From positions 126,063 to 190,062 of the forward strand of contig UCIA01000003.1 in assembly GCA_900472295.1 (NCBI GenBank): 64,000 nucleotides of DNA. Reading direction: 5' to 3'. This DNA is from Hyphomicrobiales bacterium (GTDB lineage Bacteria > Pseudomonadota > Alphaproteobacteria > Rhizobiales > Rhizobiaceae). Of the stretch, positions 18,044-26,683 are shown in pieces (within the stretch, counting starts at the first letter, position 1; every line of letters starts with the position of its first letter). The notes under the pieces were generated by a model that worked only from the letters and a program-made list of their open reading frames with translations, searched no databases and had not been told where the DNA came from. The translations under genes and the position numbers were made by a program.

Positions 18044-19075
18044 TCACCGTTCGGTGAGTTTTAGTTCAATGCGGCGATTCTTGTTGCGCGCATCTTCAGT
18101 ATCGGCGGGATCGAGCGGCTGGAACTCGCCGAAGCCGGCCGCCACCAGCCGGTTGGCGGGCACGCCGTTCTCGATCAGGAACTTGACCACCGAAGTCGAG
18201 CGCGCCGTCGACAGCTCCCAATTGTCGCGGTAGCGGCCGGCGCCCGACAGCGGCTTGTTGTCGGTGTGGCCATCGACGCGCAGAACCCAGTTGATCTCGG
18301 GCGGTATTTCCTTCTGCAGTTCGATGATGGCGTCGGCGAGCTTCTTCATCTCGACCTTGCCGGCATCGTTGATCACTTCCGAGCCTGTCGGGAACAGCAC
18401 TTCCGACTGGAAGACGAAGCGGTCGCCGACAATGCGGATGTTCTCGCGGTCGGCGAGGATTTCACGCAGGCGGCCGAAGAAGTCGGAGCGATAGCGGTTC
18501 AGTTCCTGAACGCGCTGCGCTAGTGCCACGTTGAGACGGCGGCCGAGATCGGCGATCTTGGTGTTGGAATCGCGGTCGCGGGTTTCCGACACGTTGAGCG
18601 CATCCTCGAGGGCGCCGATCTGCTTGCGCAGTGCTGCGATCTGCTGGTTGAGGATTTCGACCTGGCTTAGCGCCTGCTGGCTGATCTGGCGCTGGTTGTC
18701 GAGTTCGCCGCCCAGTTCCACCGCACGCTGGGTGGCGGCGTCGCCGGCGCCCGCACCTTGCGCCAGCAACTGTTCGAGCCGGCTCTTTTCGGCTTCCGCC
18801 GCCGACAGCGACGCCTGCAGATTGGCCAGTGAATCGTCCTTGTCCTGTGCGCTAGAGCGCTCCAGCGCCAGGAGCTGGGTCAGTTCGTTGATCTGCGAGT
18901 TGAGGCGTGTGAGCGCGGTATCCTTGCCGGAGAGTTCGCGGCCGAGCAGGAACTGCGCCAGCACGAAGACGGTGAGCAGGAACATGATGGCCAGCAGCAG
19001 CGTCGACAGCGCGTCGACAAAGCCCGGCCAATAGTCGATGCGGCGATCGGTGCGCCGGCCCCTGGCGAGCGCCAT
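18044..19075 (-). CDS. MotB/OmpA-like peptidoglycan-binding protein with long coiled coil
   Basis: The 343-residue protein has one membrane helix (about 19-46) whose start holds an Asp at position 21, like the proton-carrying Asp of MotB. A coiled coil follows (about 50-180), then an OmpA-like peptidoglycan-binding domain (VLRVDGHTDNKPL and LSTARSTSVVKFLI). It sits one base after the MotA/TolQ-like gene and surely works with it as a proton-driven, wall-anchored complex. No flagellar genes are near. The partner process is unknown. Confidence 0.85.
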   Translation of the reverse strand: MALARGRRTDRRIDYWPGFVDALSTLLLAIMFLLTVFVLAQFLLGRELSGKDTALTRLNSQINELTQLLALERSSAQDKDDSLANLQASLSAAEAEKSRLEQLLAQGAGAGDAATQRAVELGGELDNQRQISQQALSQVEILNQQIAALRKQIGALEDALNVSETRDRDSNTKIADLGRRLNVALAQRVQELNRYRSDFFGRLREILADRENIRIVGDRFVFQSEVLFPTGSEVINDAGKVEMKKLADAIIELQKEIPPEINWVLRVDGHTDNKPLSGAGRYRDNWELSTARSTSVVKFLIENGVPANRLVAAGFGEFQPLDPADTEDARNKNRRIELKLTER

Positions 19076-19076
19076 G

Positions 19077-20102
19077 CTAGTGCACTCCGGGCTTCTTCAG
19101 CGCGTCGGCGATCTTCTCCAGCGTGTTGCGCATCGCCTTCTGCTCGTCCGACTGCGCCTCGACCCAGTCGCGCATGATCTGCTGCTCGGAGCGCATGTTC
19201 TTGACCAGGCCGGAAATGCCGTCGGCGAGATTGGCCATGGCGGTGGCGACGCGCGGATTGGAGCTGCCGCCGCTTTCCTGCATGCTGCGCAGCCGCTCCG
19301 ACAGGACGCGGATCTCGTCGGAGGATTCGGTTTTGGCCGGGTCGGCGACGACGATGTCGGAGGAAAGATCGGTGACCGAGGACAGCCAGTTTTCAAGCTC
19401 GGTGTAGAAGCGCGTCTGGGCGCGGCCGGCCTGCAGATCGAGGAAGCCGAGCACCAGCGAACCGGAAAGGCCGAACAGCGAGGACGAGAAGGCGGTGCCC
19501 ATGCCGGCCAGCGGCGCGGAAAGGCCCTGCTTCAGGGAATCGAGCACGGCGGCGGCGTCGCCGGTGCCGGGATCGAGCGAATCGATGGTTTCGCGGATCG
19601 AGCCAATGGTGTTGAGCAGGCCCCAGAAGGTACCGAGCAGGCCAAGGAACACCAGGAGCCCGACGAGGTAGCGCGATGTGTCGCGGCTCTCGTCGAGGCG
19701 GGTGGCGATCGAATCCAGCATGGTCCGCATCGAGGAGGTCGAGAAAGCCACCGTTGAGGAACGGCCGATCATCGCCTTCATCGGCGCCAGCAGCACCGGT
19801 TCGGTGGTTTCGGAGCCGGCGCGGAAGGAATTGACCCAGCGCACTTCACGAAACAGCCGTCCGACCTGGGCGAAGGCCAGCAGGATGCCGACCACCAGCA
19901 CGCCGACGATCAGCCCGTTGAGGCCCGGGTTGCTGCCGAAGGCGGTCGAGATCTGGCGGGTGAGGATGGCGGCGATGAAGGCGACGATGACCAGGAAGAT
20001 GACCATGGTCAGGAGGAAAACCTGCGGGCTCGACAGCTTGTGCGGATCGTACATCAGGACATCAGAGCGCCTGCCCACGCCGAAAGATCTGAGAAAAGCC
20101 AT
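19077..20102 (-). CDS. MotA/TolQ/ExbB-like proton channel protein
   Basis: The protein has 341 residues. Two membrane helices lie near residues 29-50 and 64-84, and two more near 144-165 and 198-220, the latter two resembling the TolQ/MotA channel helices (GLLGTFWGLLNTIGSIRETI and GMGTAFSSSLFGLSGSLVL). The C-terminal part is a long cytoplasmic helix. It differs from the tolQ gene at 35115, so the organism has at least two such systems. It is the first gene of a two-gene operon with the MotB-like gene. Confidence 0.85.
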   Translation of the reverse strand: MAFLRSFGVGRRSDVLMYDPHKLSSPQVFLLTMVIFLVIVAFIAAILTRQISTAFGSNPGLNGLIVGVLVVGILLAFAQVGRLFREVRWVNSFRAGSETTEPVLLAPMKAMIGRSSTVAFSTSSMRTMLDSIATRLDESRDTSRYLVGLLVFLGLLGTFWGLLNTIGSIRETIDSLDPGTGDAAAVLDSLKQGLSAPLAGMGTAFSSSLFGLSGSLVLGFLDLQAGRAQTRFYTELENWLSSVTDLSSDIVVADPAKTESSDEIRVLSERLRSMQESGGSSNPRVATAMANLADGISGLVKNMRSEQQIMRDWVEAQSDEQKAMRNTLEKIADALKKPGVH

Positions 20103-20137
20103 CCGCGCCCCGTTTCCGATGCTCTATTTGCCTTGAC

Positions 20138-20180
20138 GCAATTCCGAACGGGAAACCACACACACTTTCCCTGGAATTGC
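20138..20180. repeat. Palindromic intergenic repeat, copy A
   Basis: GCAATTCC (20138-20145) and GGAATTGC (20173-20180) are perfect inverted arms. The interior (CGGGAAACC ... ACACTTTCC) closely matches a second copy at 21123-21155. The two copies flank the hemolysin III gene. Confidence 0.7.
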
Positions 20181-20276
20181 TCCACTGCCGCCGATCACGT
20201 CATTTCGCGACTCTAAACGGAAATGTGACCAAATTGAATGGCGCTTGGCAATATTGCGTGCCTTGGCTCGGCCGCC

Positions 20277-20981
20277 TCAGAGGCGGTTGATGACCAGGCA
20301 GTCGACCATGGCGGCCAGATGCAGCCCGGCGCCGGTGATGACGAAGCCGTGCCAGACGGCATTGTGGAAGCGCAGCCTCTTCCAGGCGAAGAAGATGACG
20401 CCGCAGGAATAGACGATGCCGCCGGCCACGATCAGCGCGATCGACGTCGTCGGCAGTGTCGCCACCAGCGGCTTGACCAGGATGATCCCGCTCCAGCCGA
20501 TGGCGAGGTAGAAGACGATGGCCAGGCGGTCGAAGCGTCCGGGCAGGAACACTTTTATGGCGATGCCTGCCACGGCCGCGGTCCAGACCAGCACAATCAT
20601 CGGCAGCGCCAGCGGCGAGCCATCGAGCTGGGCAAGAAACGGCGTGTAGGTGGCGGCGATCAGGAGATAGATCGCCGCATGGTCGAACCGTCGCAATATC
20701 CACTTCGCCGGCGATGTCACCGGCCACAGATTGTAGGTTAGCGACACCGACAGCACGGTCAGCAGCGACACCACATAGAAGGCGGCGGCGATGTATTCGC
20801 CTGGACCGGCATGGAAGGCGGCAAGCGCCAGCAAGGCCGAGCCGGCTGCTATCGCCATCACGATGCCGACCGCGTGGACGACGCCGTCGGCGATCATCTC
20901 CGCGCGGGAATAGTGCCAGCGCCCGATGAAGGGAATTTCAACCGCCGATTCTTGCGGGGATACTGGTGGCGTGCTCGTCAT
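20277..20981 (-). CDS. Hemolysin III family (PAQR-like) membrane protein
   Basis: The product has 234 residues and seven membrane segments. It contains the family's metal-ligand pattern: HAVGI in the first helix region, FDHAAIYLLIAATYTPF, and FHNAVWHGFVITGAGLH. These are PAQR/hemolysin III proteins (TIGR01065-like); despite the name a haemolytic role is doubtful. ATG 20981 has CAGGA about 8 bases upstream; ATG 20999 is an alternative. Confidence 0.88.
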   Translation of the reverse strand: MTSTPPVSPQESAVEIPFIGRWHYSRAEMIADGVVHAVGIVMAIAAGSALLALAAFHAGPGEYIAAAFYVVSLLTVLSVSLTYNLWPVTSPAKWILRRFDHAAIYLLIAATYTPFLAQLDGSPLALPMIVLVWTAAVAGIAIKVFLPGRFDRLAIVFYLAIGWSGIILVKPLVATLPTTSIALIVAGGIVYSCGVIFFAWKRLRFHNAVWHGFVITGAGLHLAAMVDCLVINRL

Positions 20982-21060
20982 CGATAAGTCCTGCGTCATC
21001 CCTATCTGGGAGGTCGCGGGCCAGTATTTCAAGTTTCGGTTGCGGTTTTACGACTGCGGC

Positions 21061-21168
21061 GCTTCAGCGCGCCGACCATTTTCTTTGCGCATTTCCCAAG
21101 GGAAAGCGCTGCGCGCTTTTCCCGGGAAAACCGCCCGACACTTTTCCTGGAATGCTTCAGCGCGCCGA
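21061..21168. repeat. Palindromic repeat, copy B, bounded by a 15-bp direct repeat
   Basis: GCTTCAGCGCGCCGA occurs at 21061-21075 and again at 21154-21168. The right copy contains the last codons of the inositol monophosphatase gene. Between them is an arm pair GGGAAAGCGC / GCGCTTTTCCC and a segment (21123-21155) that matches the repeat at 20138-20180. The arrangement looks like an inserted small element with a duplicated target. Confidence 0.65.
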
Positions 21169-21957
21169 AAGCGGCTTCTTTACTGCCTTGAGCAGGGCGC
21201 GCTGGATGACCTCGTTGCCGGCGACAACCGAGCCGGCCTCCAGCATATCCTGGCCGCCATCCATGTCGGAGACGAAGCCCCCGGCTTCGCGGATCAAGAG
21301 CAGACCGGCGGCGATATCCCAGGCCGACAGGCCGGTTTCCCAGAAGCCGTCCATACGCCCGGCGGCGACATAGGCGAGATCGAGCGCGGCCGAACCCATG
21401 CGGCGCACGCCCGAGACTTCGGCCATGACATTGCGCAGCTCGACCAGAAAATTGCCGTGATGGCCGCGGCCGAGATGCGGGACGCCGCAGCCGATGACGC
21501 AGTCGGTGAGCTTGCTGCGGCCGGCGACGCGCAGCCGGCGATCGTTCATGAAGGCGCCGCCGCCGCGCTCGGTAGTGTAGAGCTCGTCCATCGCCGGGTT
21601 GTAGATGACGGCGGCGACGATCTGACCCTGGCGCTCAAGCGCGATCGAGATGGAAAAGATCGGGATGCCGTGCAGGAAATTGGTGGTGCCGTCGAGCGGA
21701 TCGACGATCCAGCGGTGCTGGTCGTCGTCGCCTTTGATCGCGCCGCGCTCTTCCATCAGGAAGGCATAGCCCGGCCGGGCCTTCGACAGTTCGGTAAACA
21801 GGATGTCCTCGGCCTTGCGGTCGGCCTGGCTGACATAGTCGCCCGGTCCCTTCATCGAGACCTGCAGGTTTTGAACCTCGCCGAAGTCCCGCGAAAGGGA
21901 ACGGCCGGCCTTCATGGCGGCCTGGACCATGACGTTGAGAAGTGCTGAGCGTGCCAT
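21157..21957 (-). CDS. Inositol monophosphatase family protein
   Basis: The 266-residue enzyme has the metal-binding motif WIVDPLDGTTNFLHGIP and the C-terminal WDIAAGLLLIREAGG, both diagnostic for Mg2+-dependent IMPases (SuhB/CysQ superfamily). ATG 21957 (MARSALL) with GGAAGAAA upstream is the family start. It follows efp by 22 bp and probably shares its transcript. Its last 9 bases are duplicated at the far end of the palindromic repeat downstream. Confidence 0.93.
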   Translation of the reverse strand: MARSALLNVMVQAAMKAGRSLSRDFGEVQNLQVSMKGPGDYVSQADRKAEDILFTELSKARPGYAFLMEERGAIKGDDDQHRWIVDPLDGTTNFLHGIPIFSISIALERQGQIVAAVIYNPAMDELYTTERGGGAFMNDRRLRVAGRSKLTDCVIGCGVPHLGRGHHGNFLVELRNVMAEVSGVRRMGSAALDLAYVAAGRMDGFWETGLSAWDIAAGLLLIREAGGFVSDMDGGQDMLEAGSVVAGNEVIQRALLKAVKKPLSAR

Positions 21958-21979
21958 AGTGGTTTCTTCCCGCTCCGCG

Positions 21980-22546
21980 TCAGTCCGCGCGGCGCACGTA
22001 GCTGATTTCGTTGGTGTCGACGATGATGCGTTCACCGGCGCCGATGAAGGGCGGCACCAGCACACGGATGCCGTTCTCCAGCACCGCAGGCTTGTAGGAG
22101 GACGCTGCTGTCTGGCCCTTCACCACCGGGTCCGCCTCGGTGATGGTCAGCGTCACATAATCGGGCAGCGAAATGCCGATCGGCCGCTCCTCATAGAGCT
22201 GGACCGTCACCATCATGCCGTCCTGCAGGAAAGCGGCGCGGTCGCCGACAAAGTCCTTCGCCAGTTCGAGCTGCTCGTAGCTCTGCGTGTCCATGAACAC
22301 CAGCGCGTCGTCCTGTTCGTAGAGGAAGGAAAAATCCTTCAGGTCCAGCCGGATCTGCTCGACGGTCTCGGCCGAGCGGAAGCGCTCGTTGAGCTTGGTG
22401 CCGTTGATCAGGTTCTTCAATTCGACCTGATTGTAGGCGCCGCCTTTGCCGGGCTTGACGGTGTTGGTCCTGACCGCCACCCAGAGGCCGCCATCGTGCT
22501 CGATGACATAGCCGGGACGGATTTCGTTGCCATTGATCTTGGCCAT
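21980..22546 (-). CDS. efp: Elongation factor P
   Basis: The 188-residue product has three OB/KOW-like domains. The loop VKPGKGGAY places Lys at position 34, the site that EpmA beta-lysylates in bacteria of this type. EF-P rescues ribosomes stalled at polyproline. The upstream extension of the frame is discarded: [12 protein letters not shown] is the universal start. No epmA gene is next to it in this window. Confidence 0.97.
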   Translation of the reverse strand: MAKINGNEIRPGYVIEHDGGLWVAVRTNTVKPGKGGAYNQVELKNLINGTKLNERFRSAETVEQIRLDLKDFSFLYEQDDALVFMDTQSYEQLELAKDFVGDRAAFLQDGMMVTVQLYEERPIGISLPDYVTLTITEADPVVKGQTAASSYKPAVLENGIRVLVPPFIGAGERIIVDTNEISYVRRAD

Positions 22547-22641
22547 GATGAGATTGATCCGGGAATGAGATGGTCGCTGGACAAGCGATTTCGGGCTCCC
22601 AAGACCACAAATCGGCAAGAGAGGCAAGGGAGCGGGCCTGC

Positions 22642-23751
22642 TCAGGGCAGGCGGTTGGCCTTTTGCAAGGCCTGTTTGGTCTGATCGTCGGTCAGCCCCT
22701 GCAGGAAATCGTCCATCTCCGGATCGATGAGGCCGGCGCGGCGGGCGACCACATACCAGGCCCCGGCCAGGATAAGATCGGGGTCGGTGCCGATGCCGCC
22801 CATATAGAGTTTCGCCAACCGGTTCTGGGCGGCGACGTTGCCGCCTTCGGCGGCCTGCCTCATCCAGTTGAAGCCGGATTTCAGGTCACGCGTGCCACCG
22901 CGGCCCTCGATCATCCAGGCGGCGAGATCGATCTGAGCGGTGTCGTAATTCTGCCTCGCGGCCTGCGCCAGCAGGCGGCGCGCCTGGGCATCGTCGTGCG
23001 GTTTGCCGCCGACGCCATTAGCATAGACCTGGGCCATCGCGTACTGGGCGTCGGCAAGCCCGGTCGCCGCGGCGCGCTCATAATAGGGCACGGCCCTGGC
23101 AATGCCGGCGTCGCCCGGATCCTGCTGCACAAGCAGTTGCGCGAAATTGAACTGCGCCAGGCGGTTGCCAGCTTCCGCGGCGGCCTGCATCAGGGCGTAG
23201 GCCCCCTTCTCGTCCTTCTTGACGTAGCGGCCATCGAGCAGCATCAGCGCATACTGGAACTGCGATTCCGGTATGCCCTGTTCGGCGGCCTGCGCATACC
23301 ATTTGGCGGCTTCGCCCGGGTTTAGCGGCACGCCCAACCCGCGCGACAGGATCTCGGCCACCAGCGTTTGCGCCGCCGGGTCACCATTCTGGGCCCGCAC
23401 CAGCGCCAGATTGTAGGCGGTCTTGTAAAGGCCGCGCTGGAAGGCGCCATAGGCCGGGTCCGCCGGCTTGGCGCCGAAACGTTCGGGATTGATGGCGTCG
23501 GCCGAAGGCAGCGGCGCGGTGGTCGCGGGCTGCGGCAGCGGGGTTTCGATCGGCTTGTCGAGATTTGGGCCGGCATTGGGAGCGCCAGTATCTGGGGCGC
23601 CGGCCTTTGGGGCGACCGCATCCGGCGCGCCGGTATCGGCCGCGCTGGTATCAGGTCTGGGTTGCGGCAGCGGAATGGTTTCCGCCGCGATCGCTGCCCC
23701 GGCCATCAAGGCCGCAACGAGAAACGCGAGGGAAAGCACAGGCAGGCGCAC
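22642..23751 (-). CDS. Secreted Sel1-like (TPR) repeat protein
   Basis: The protein has 369 residues: a signal peptide ([20 protein letters not shown]), a Pro/Ala-rich spacer, then Sel1-type repeats from about residue 115 ([54 protein letters not shown]). I choose GTG 23751, one base after the ThiE-like stop, with GAGGA upstream; this puts the signal peptide at the N-terminus. Such periplasmic proteins mediate protein interactions; the partner is unknown. Confidence 0.82.
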   Translation of the reverse strand: MRLPVLSLAFLVAALMAGAAIAAETIPLPQPRPDTSAADTGAPDAVAPKAGAPDTGAPNAGPNLDKPIETPLPQPATTAPLPSADAINPERFGAKPADPAYGAFQRGLYKTAYNLALVRAQNGDPAAQTLVAEILSRGLGVPLNPGEAAKWYAQAAEQGIPESQFQYALMLLDGRYVKKDEKGAYALMQAAAEAGNRLAQFNFAQLLVQQDPGDAGIARAVPYYERAAATGLADAQYAMAQVYANGVGGKPHDDAQARRLLAQAARQNYDTAQIDLAAWMIEGRGGTRDLKSGFNWMRQAAEGGNVAAQNRLAKLYMGGIGTDPDLILAGAWYVVARRAGLIDPEMDDFLQGLTDDQTKQALQKANRLP

Positions 23752-23752
23752 G

Positions 23753-24400
23753 TCAGTCCTCGAAGCGCGGTGCGGTTTCGTCGAGCAGCGCATTGGCGGC
23801 AGCAACCGCCGCCTTCGGATCGGCGCCGTCGGCGAAGACAGCGCTGGACAGCGCCACGAATTCGGCGCCGGTGCCCGCCACCGCCTCGACCGAGGCGATC
23901 TCCGATCCGGCCATGACGATGCATGGGATCTGGATCATGTCGGCCCACCAGCGGCCGAGCGACAGGTTGCGCGGGTGCGGCTCGGGCTTGTTGTCGTAGC
24001 CGAAGCGGCCGAAGAAGATGTAATCGGGTCTGGTCTCGCCCAGCTCGAGCGCGTCGTCGCGGGTCTTGGCGCCGCCGGCGCCGACCATCATCTTGCCCTG
24101 GAAGTGCTCGATGGTCTCGGCCAGCGCGTCCTTGGCGACCTCGACATGGATGCCGTCGGCCTGGACGCGGCCGGCAATGCGGGTGTCGCCGGCAATGATG
24201 ACGGCGATGCCGGCCGCCTGCGCCGCCGGCACGATCTGTTCTGCAAAGGCCTGGAAGGCAGCCTCGTCCATGCCGTTTTCAGGCAGGATCAGTGAAGCGA
24301 TGTCGCCGCCCTCGAAGGCAGCCGCAATGCGCTGCGCCCCTGCGTCCTTGGGCGCGATCAGCACGATGCGGCAGCGGTTGGGGGGTGTTGCGTCGTTCAT
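23753..24400 (-). CDS. ThiE/TenI-like thiamine phosphate synthase family protein
   Basis: This 215-residue TIM-barrel protein has GRVQADGIHVEVAKDAL and KMMVGAGGAKTRDDALELG, recalling ThiE's pyrophosphate-binding region, but the canonical DRxxxA and GQxD motifs are weak. It may be a paralogue with another substrate rather than true ThiE. It is the first gene of a pair with the Sel1-repeat gene. The thiamine genes at 62-64 kb are far away. Confidence 0.72.
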   Translation of the reverse strand: MNDATPPNRCRIVLIAPKDAGAQRIAAAFEGGDIASLILPENGMDEAAFQAFAEQIVPAAQAAGIAVIIAGDTRIAGRVQADGIHVEVAKDALAETIEHFQGKMMVGAGGAKTRDDALELGETRPDYIFFGRFGYDNKPEPHPRNLSLGRWWADMIQIPCIVMAGSEIASVEAVAGTGAEFVALSSAVFADGADPKAAVAAANALLDETAPRFED

Positions 24401-24465
24401 TGGCTCTCGATCCCGGATTTCGCCTATGCCGGGCGAAGATGGTTGCATTGCGGCATAGAACAAAG

Positions 24466-24488
24466 CGCCCGCCTTGAACAGGCGGGCG
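24466..24488. terminator. GC-rich hairpin between DMT transporter and ThiE-like genes
   Basis: CGCCCGCCT (24466-24474) pairs with AGGCGGGCG (24480-24488), loop 5. It lies after the transporter's upstream neighbour region on the minus strand and is followed there by CTTTG. It is probably a terminator-like or stabilising hairpin, without a long T-run. Confidence 0.45.
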
Positions 24489-24555
24489 GGGATGATGCGA
24501 TGACCTTGGGCGATGACCTTGGTTTACGATCGCCGATGAGTGGTCGGTCGGCCGC

Positions 24556-25470
24556 TCATTTGACGGCTTGCGGACTTTCGACCGATGGTCTGGCCTTCCA
24601 CAAAGTCCAGCCGAGATTCATGCCGGCCGCGGCGATCAGGATGGCGGCGGCGCCAACGAGCTGGGCCGGATGCAGCCGGTGGCCGAAGGCGACGACATCG
24701 ACCAGGATCGCCACGACCGGATAGATGAAGGACAGCGAGCCCTGCAGATAGGTCGGCAGTTTTTGGATGGCGCCATACATCAATATGTAGGTCAGGCCGG
24801 TGTGGACGACGCCAAGCGTGACCAGCATGGCCCAGCTCCAGGCATCGGCTGGAAGCTGGGCCAGATTGGCGAAGGGCGCCAGCATGACGACGCCGACGCA
24901 GACCTGGATCAGCGCGATCAGATGCGGCGGGGTGCCCTTCAGCTTCTTGGTGACGATGGCGGCGACCGCCCAGAAGAAGGCGGCACCCAGCGCCATGGCG
25001 ATGCCGATGACATAATCGGCGCCAGTGGCGGAACCGGGACCCGCATCAGGCCCTGTCTGCACGATCATAAGCATGCCGGCAAAGGCGATGCCGAGCCAGG
25101 TCAGCTTGGTCAGGGTCAGCTTTTCGGAAAAGAACAGCGCGCCGAAGCCGACCAGCATGAAGGGCTGGGTGTTGTAGACGGCGGTGGCGATCGAGATCGA
25201 CGCGCGCGAGAATGCACTGAACAGCAACAGCCAGTTGATGACGATCGCCGCGCCGCCGAGCGCGGCAAGGGCAAGAATGTGAAGTGTCAGCCTGCCGCGC
25301 AGCAGGCCAAGTGCGGCGCAGATGACCAACAGCGTCACCGCGCCGAAGGCACAGCGCCAGAACACCACGTCCATGATCGGCTGCCCCGACATGACGACGA
25401 ACCAACCGATCGTGCCCAGGATCGTCATTGCCGCCGTCATCTCGATCGTGCCGCGCACCGTGCTGTCCAT
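24556..25470 (-). CDS. DMT-superfamily (EamA) transporter
   Basis: The 304-residue protein has ten membrane segments in two EamA repeats of five. Characteristic stretches are VVMSGQPIMDVVFWRCAFGA in the first half and QVCVGVVMLAPFANL and SLSFIYPVVAILVDVV in the second. It is an inner-membrane exporter or importer of metabolites such as amino acids. It is divergent from an Lrp/AsnC regulator, which suggests amino acid export under Lrp-type control. Confidence 0.88.
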   Translation of the reverse strand: MDSTVRGTIEMTAAMTILGTIGWFVVMSGQPIMDVVFWRCAFGAVTLLVICAALGLLRGRLTLHILALAALGGAAIVINWLLLFSAFSRASISIATAVYNTQPFMLVGFGALFFSEKLTLTKLTWLGIAFAGMLMIVQTGPDAGPGSATGADYVIGIAMALGAAFFWAVAAIVTKKLKGTPPHLIALIQVCVGVVMLAPFANLAQLPADAWSWAMLVTLGVVHTGLTYILMYGAIQKLPTYLQGSLSFIYPVVAILVDVVAFGHRLHPAQLVGAAAILIAAAGMNLGWTLWKARPSVESPQAVK

Positions 25471-25601
25471 GACTATACCCCTGAGCTGTTGAAGCTTGAT
25501 AATCTCATGCGGAGTGGTGTCTTTATATGCGTTGAAGAAGGTGATATCCTGATATGGCCTAATTAAATGAGGCGCCTTCTGCCTTTTTCTGAGGAACGAA
25601 A

Positions 25602-26039
25602 ATGCTGGACGAGCTGGACAGGAAACTTCTCGACATACTGGTCAAGGATTCGCGGACCTCATTAAAAGAACTGGCGCAGCGGGTCGGGTTGTCGTCGCCA
25701 AGCGTCTCGGAGCGGCTGCGGCGGCTGGAGGAACGCGGTGTCATCCGTGCCTTCACAGTCGAGATCGACCCGGAGGCGCTGGGCTATCCGTTGCAGGCGA
25801 TCGTGCGTGTGCGGCCGCTGCCGGGCAAGCTGCACATCGTGCAGAAGCTGATCGAGGAAATCCCAGAGTTTGGCGAGTGCGACAAGGTCACCGGCGACGA
25901 CTGTTTCGTGGCGCGGCTCTACGTGCGCTCGATGGGCGAACTCGACAAGCTGCTCGACCGCATTGCCGACAAGGCGGAGACCAGCACCGCCATCATCAAG
26001 GCGCAACCGATCCGCCGCCGCCCGCCGCCACTCGGCTGA
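25602..26039 (+). CDS. Lrp/AsnC-family transcriptional regulator
   Basis: The 145-residue protein has an N-terminal helix-turn-helix (LDRKLLDILVKDSRTSLKEL and VGLSSPSVSERLRRLEE) and a C-terminal RAM ligand domain (AIVRVRPLPGKLHIVQKLI ... GDDCFVARLYVRS). It is divergent from the DMT transporter with 131 bp between, and probably controls it in response to an amino acid. Confidence 0.92.
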   Translation: MLDELDRKLLDILVKDSRTSLKELAQRVGLSSPSVSERLRRLEERGVIRAFTVEIDPEALGYPLQAIVRVRPLPGKLHIVQKLIEEIPEFGECDKVTGDDCFVARLYVRSMGELDKLLDRIADKAETSTAIIKAQPIRRRPPPLG

Positions 26040-26051
26040 ACGGTGTTCGAG

Positions 26052-26510
26052 CTATAGCTCCAGCTTGTAGCCGATGTGGCTGGCCTTGAAGCCGAGCCGG
26101 TCATAAAAGCGGTGCGCGTCCTGGCGGCTCTTGTTGGTGGTCAGCTGGACTATTTTGCAGCCGCGTTCGCGGCACTGTTCGACTGCCCATTGAATGAGGC
26201 GCTGGCCCAGCCTTTCGCCGCGCCGGTCTGCGGCGACGCGAACAGCCTCGATCTGGCCGCGCAAGGCGCCCTGCAGCGACAGGCCGGCAAGAAAGCTGAT
26301 CTGCAGCGTGCCGATAACGCTGCCGCCTTCCGTCATTACCGCAAGAAATTGATTTGGATCGGCGTCGATCGCCGCAAACGCGTCGCGATAGGCTTTGGCC
26401 AGCGGTTCGCTCGCGTCCTCACGGCTGCTTCCAAGCGGATCGTCGGCGAGCATGGCGACGATGGCCGGGAGGTCGGGTTCCTCGGCGCGGCGGATCTGGA
26501 CTTCGCTCAT
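26052..26510 (-). CDS. GNAT-family N-acetyltransferase
   Basis: The 152-residue protein has the acetyl-CoA pyrophosphate loop RVAADRRGERLGQRLIQWA (Q/R-x-x-G-x-G/A pattern) and ends with FYDRLGFKASHIGYKL, the family's last strand and helix. ATG 26510 has GAGG upstream; the longer frame is an overlap with the promoter area of the next gene. The substrate is unknown. It converges with the Lrp gene. Confidence 0.88.
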   Translation of the reverse strand: MSEVQIRRAEEPDLPAIVAMLADDPLGSSREDASEPLAKAYRDAFAAIDADPNQFLAVMTEGGSVIGTLQISFLAGLSLQGALRGQIEAVRVAADRRGERLGQRLIQWAVEQCRERGCKIVQLTTNKSRQDAHRFYDRLGFKASHIGYKLEL

Positions 26511-26683
26511 TCTCGAAACCTCAGGCAGGAGATGCGGCCTTATGCCTTGGCGGCGGTCGTGCGGCAAATCCGAAGCCGGCGCCATACGCACAATTGATCG
26601 CCATTGTGGGCATTTTCGCTGTCGCGGCGCACGGATTTCTGGGTTATTGCAGGTCACCGTCTTCCCTCCAGCGTCCTTCATCC

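Noticed and set aside
18044..20102. Flagellar motAB
   Set aside because: No flagellar genes around, the MotB-like coiled coil is much longer than in MotB, and the channel protein lacks the MotA cytoplasmic charged loop pattern.
23753..24400. Naming the ThiE-like gene thiE
   Set aside because: Key ThiE residues are weak and the gene is not with other thiamine synthesis genes, so a paralogue is as likely.
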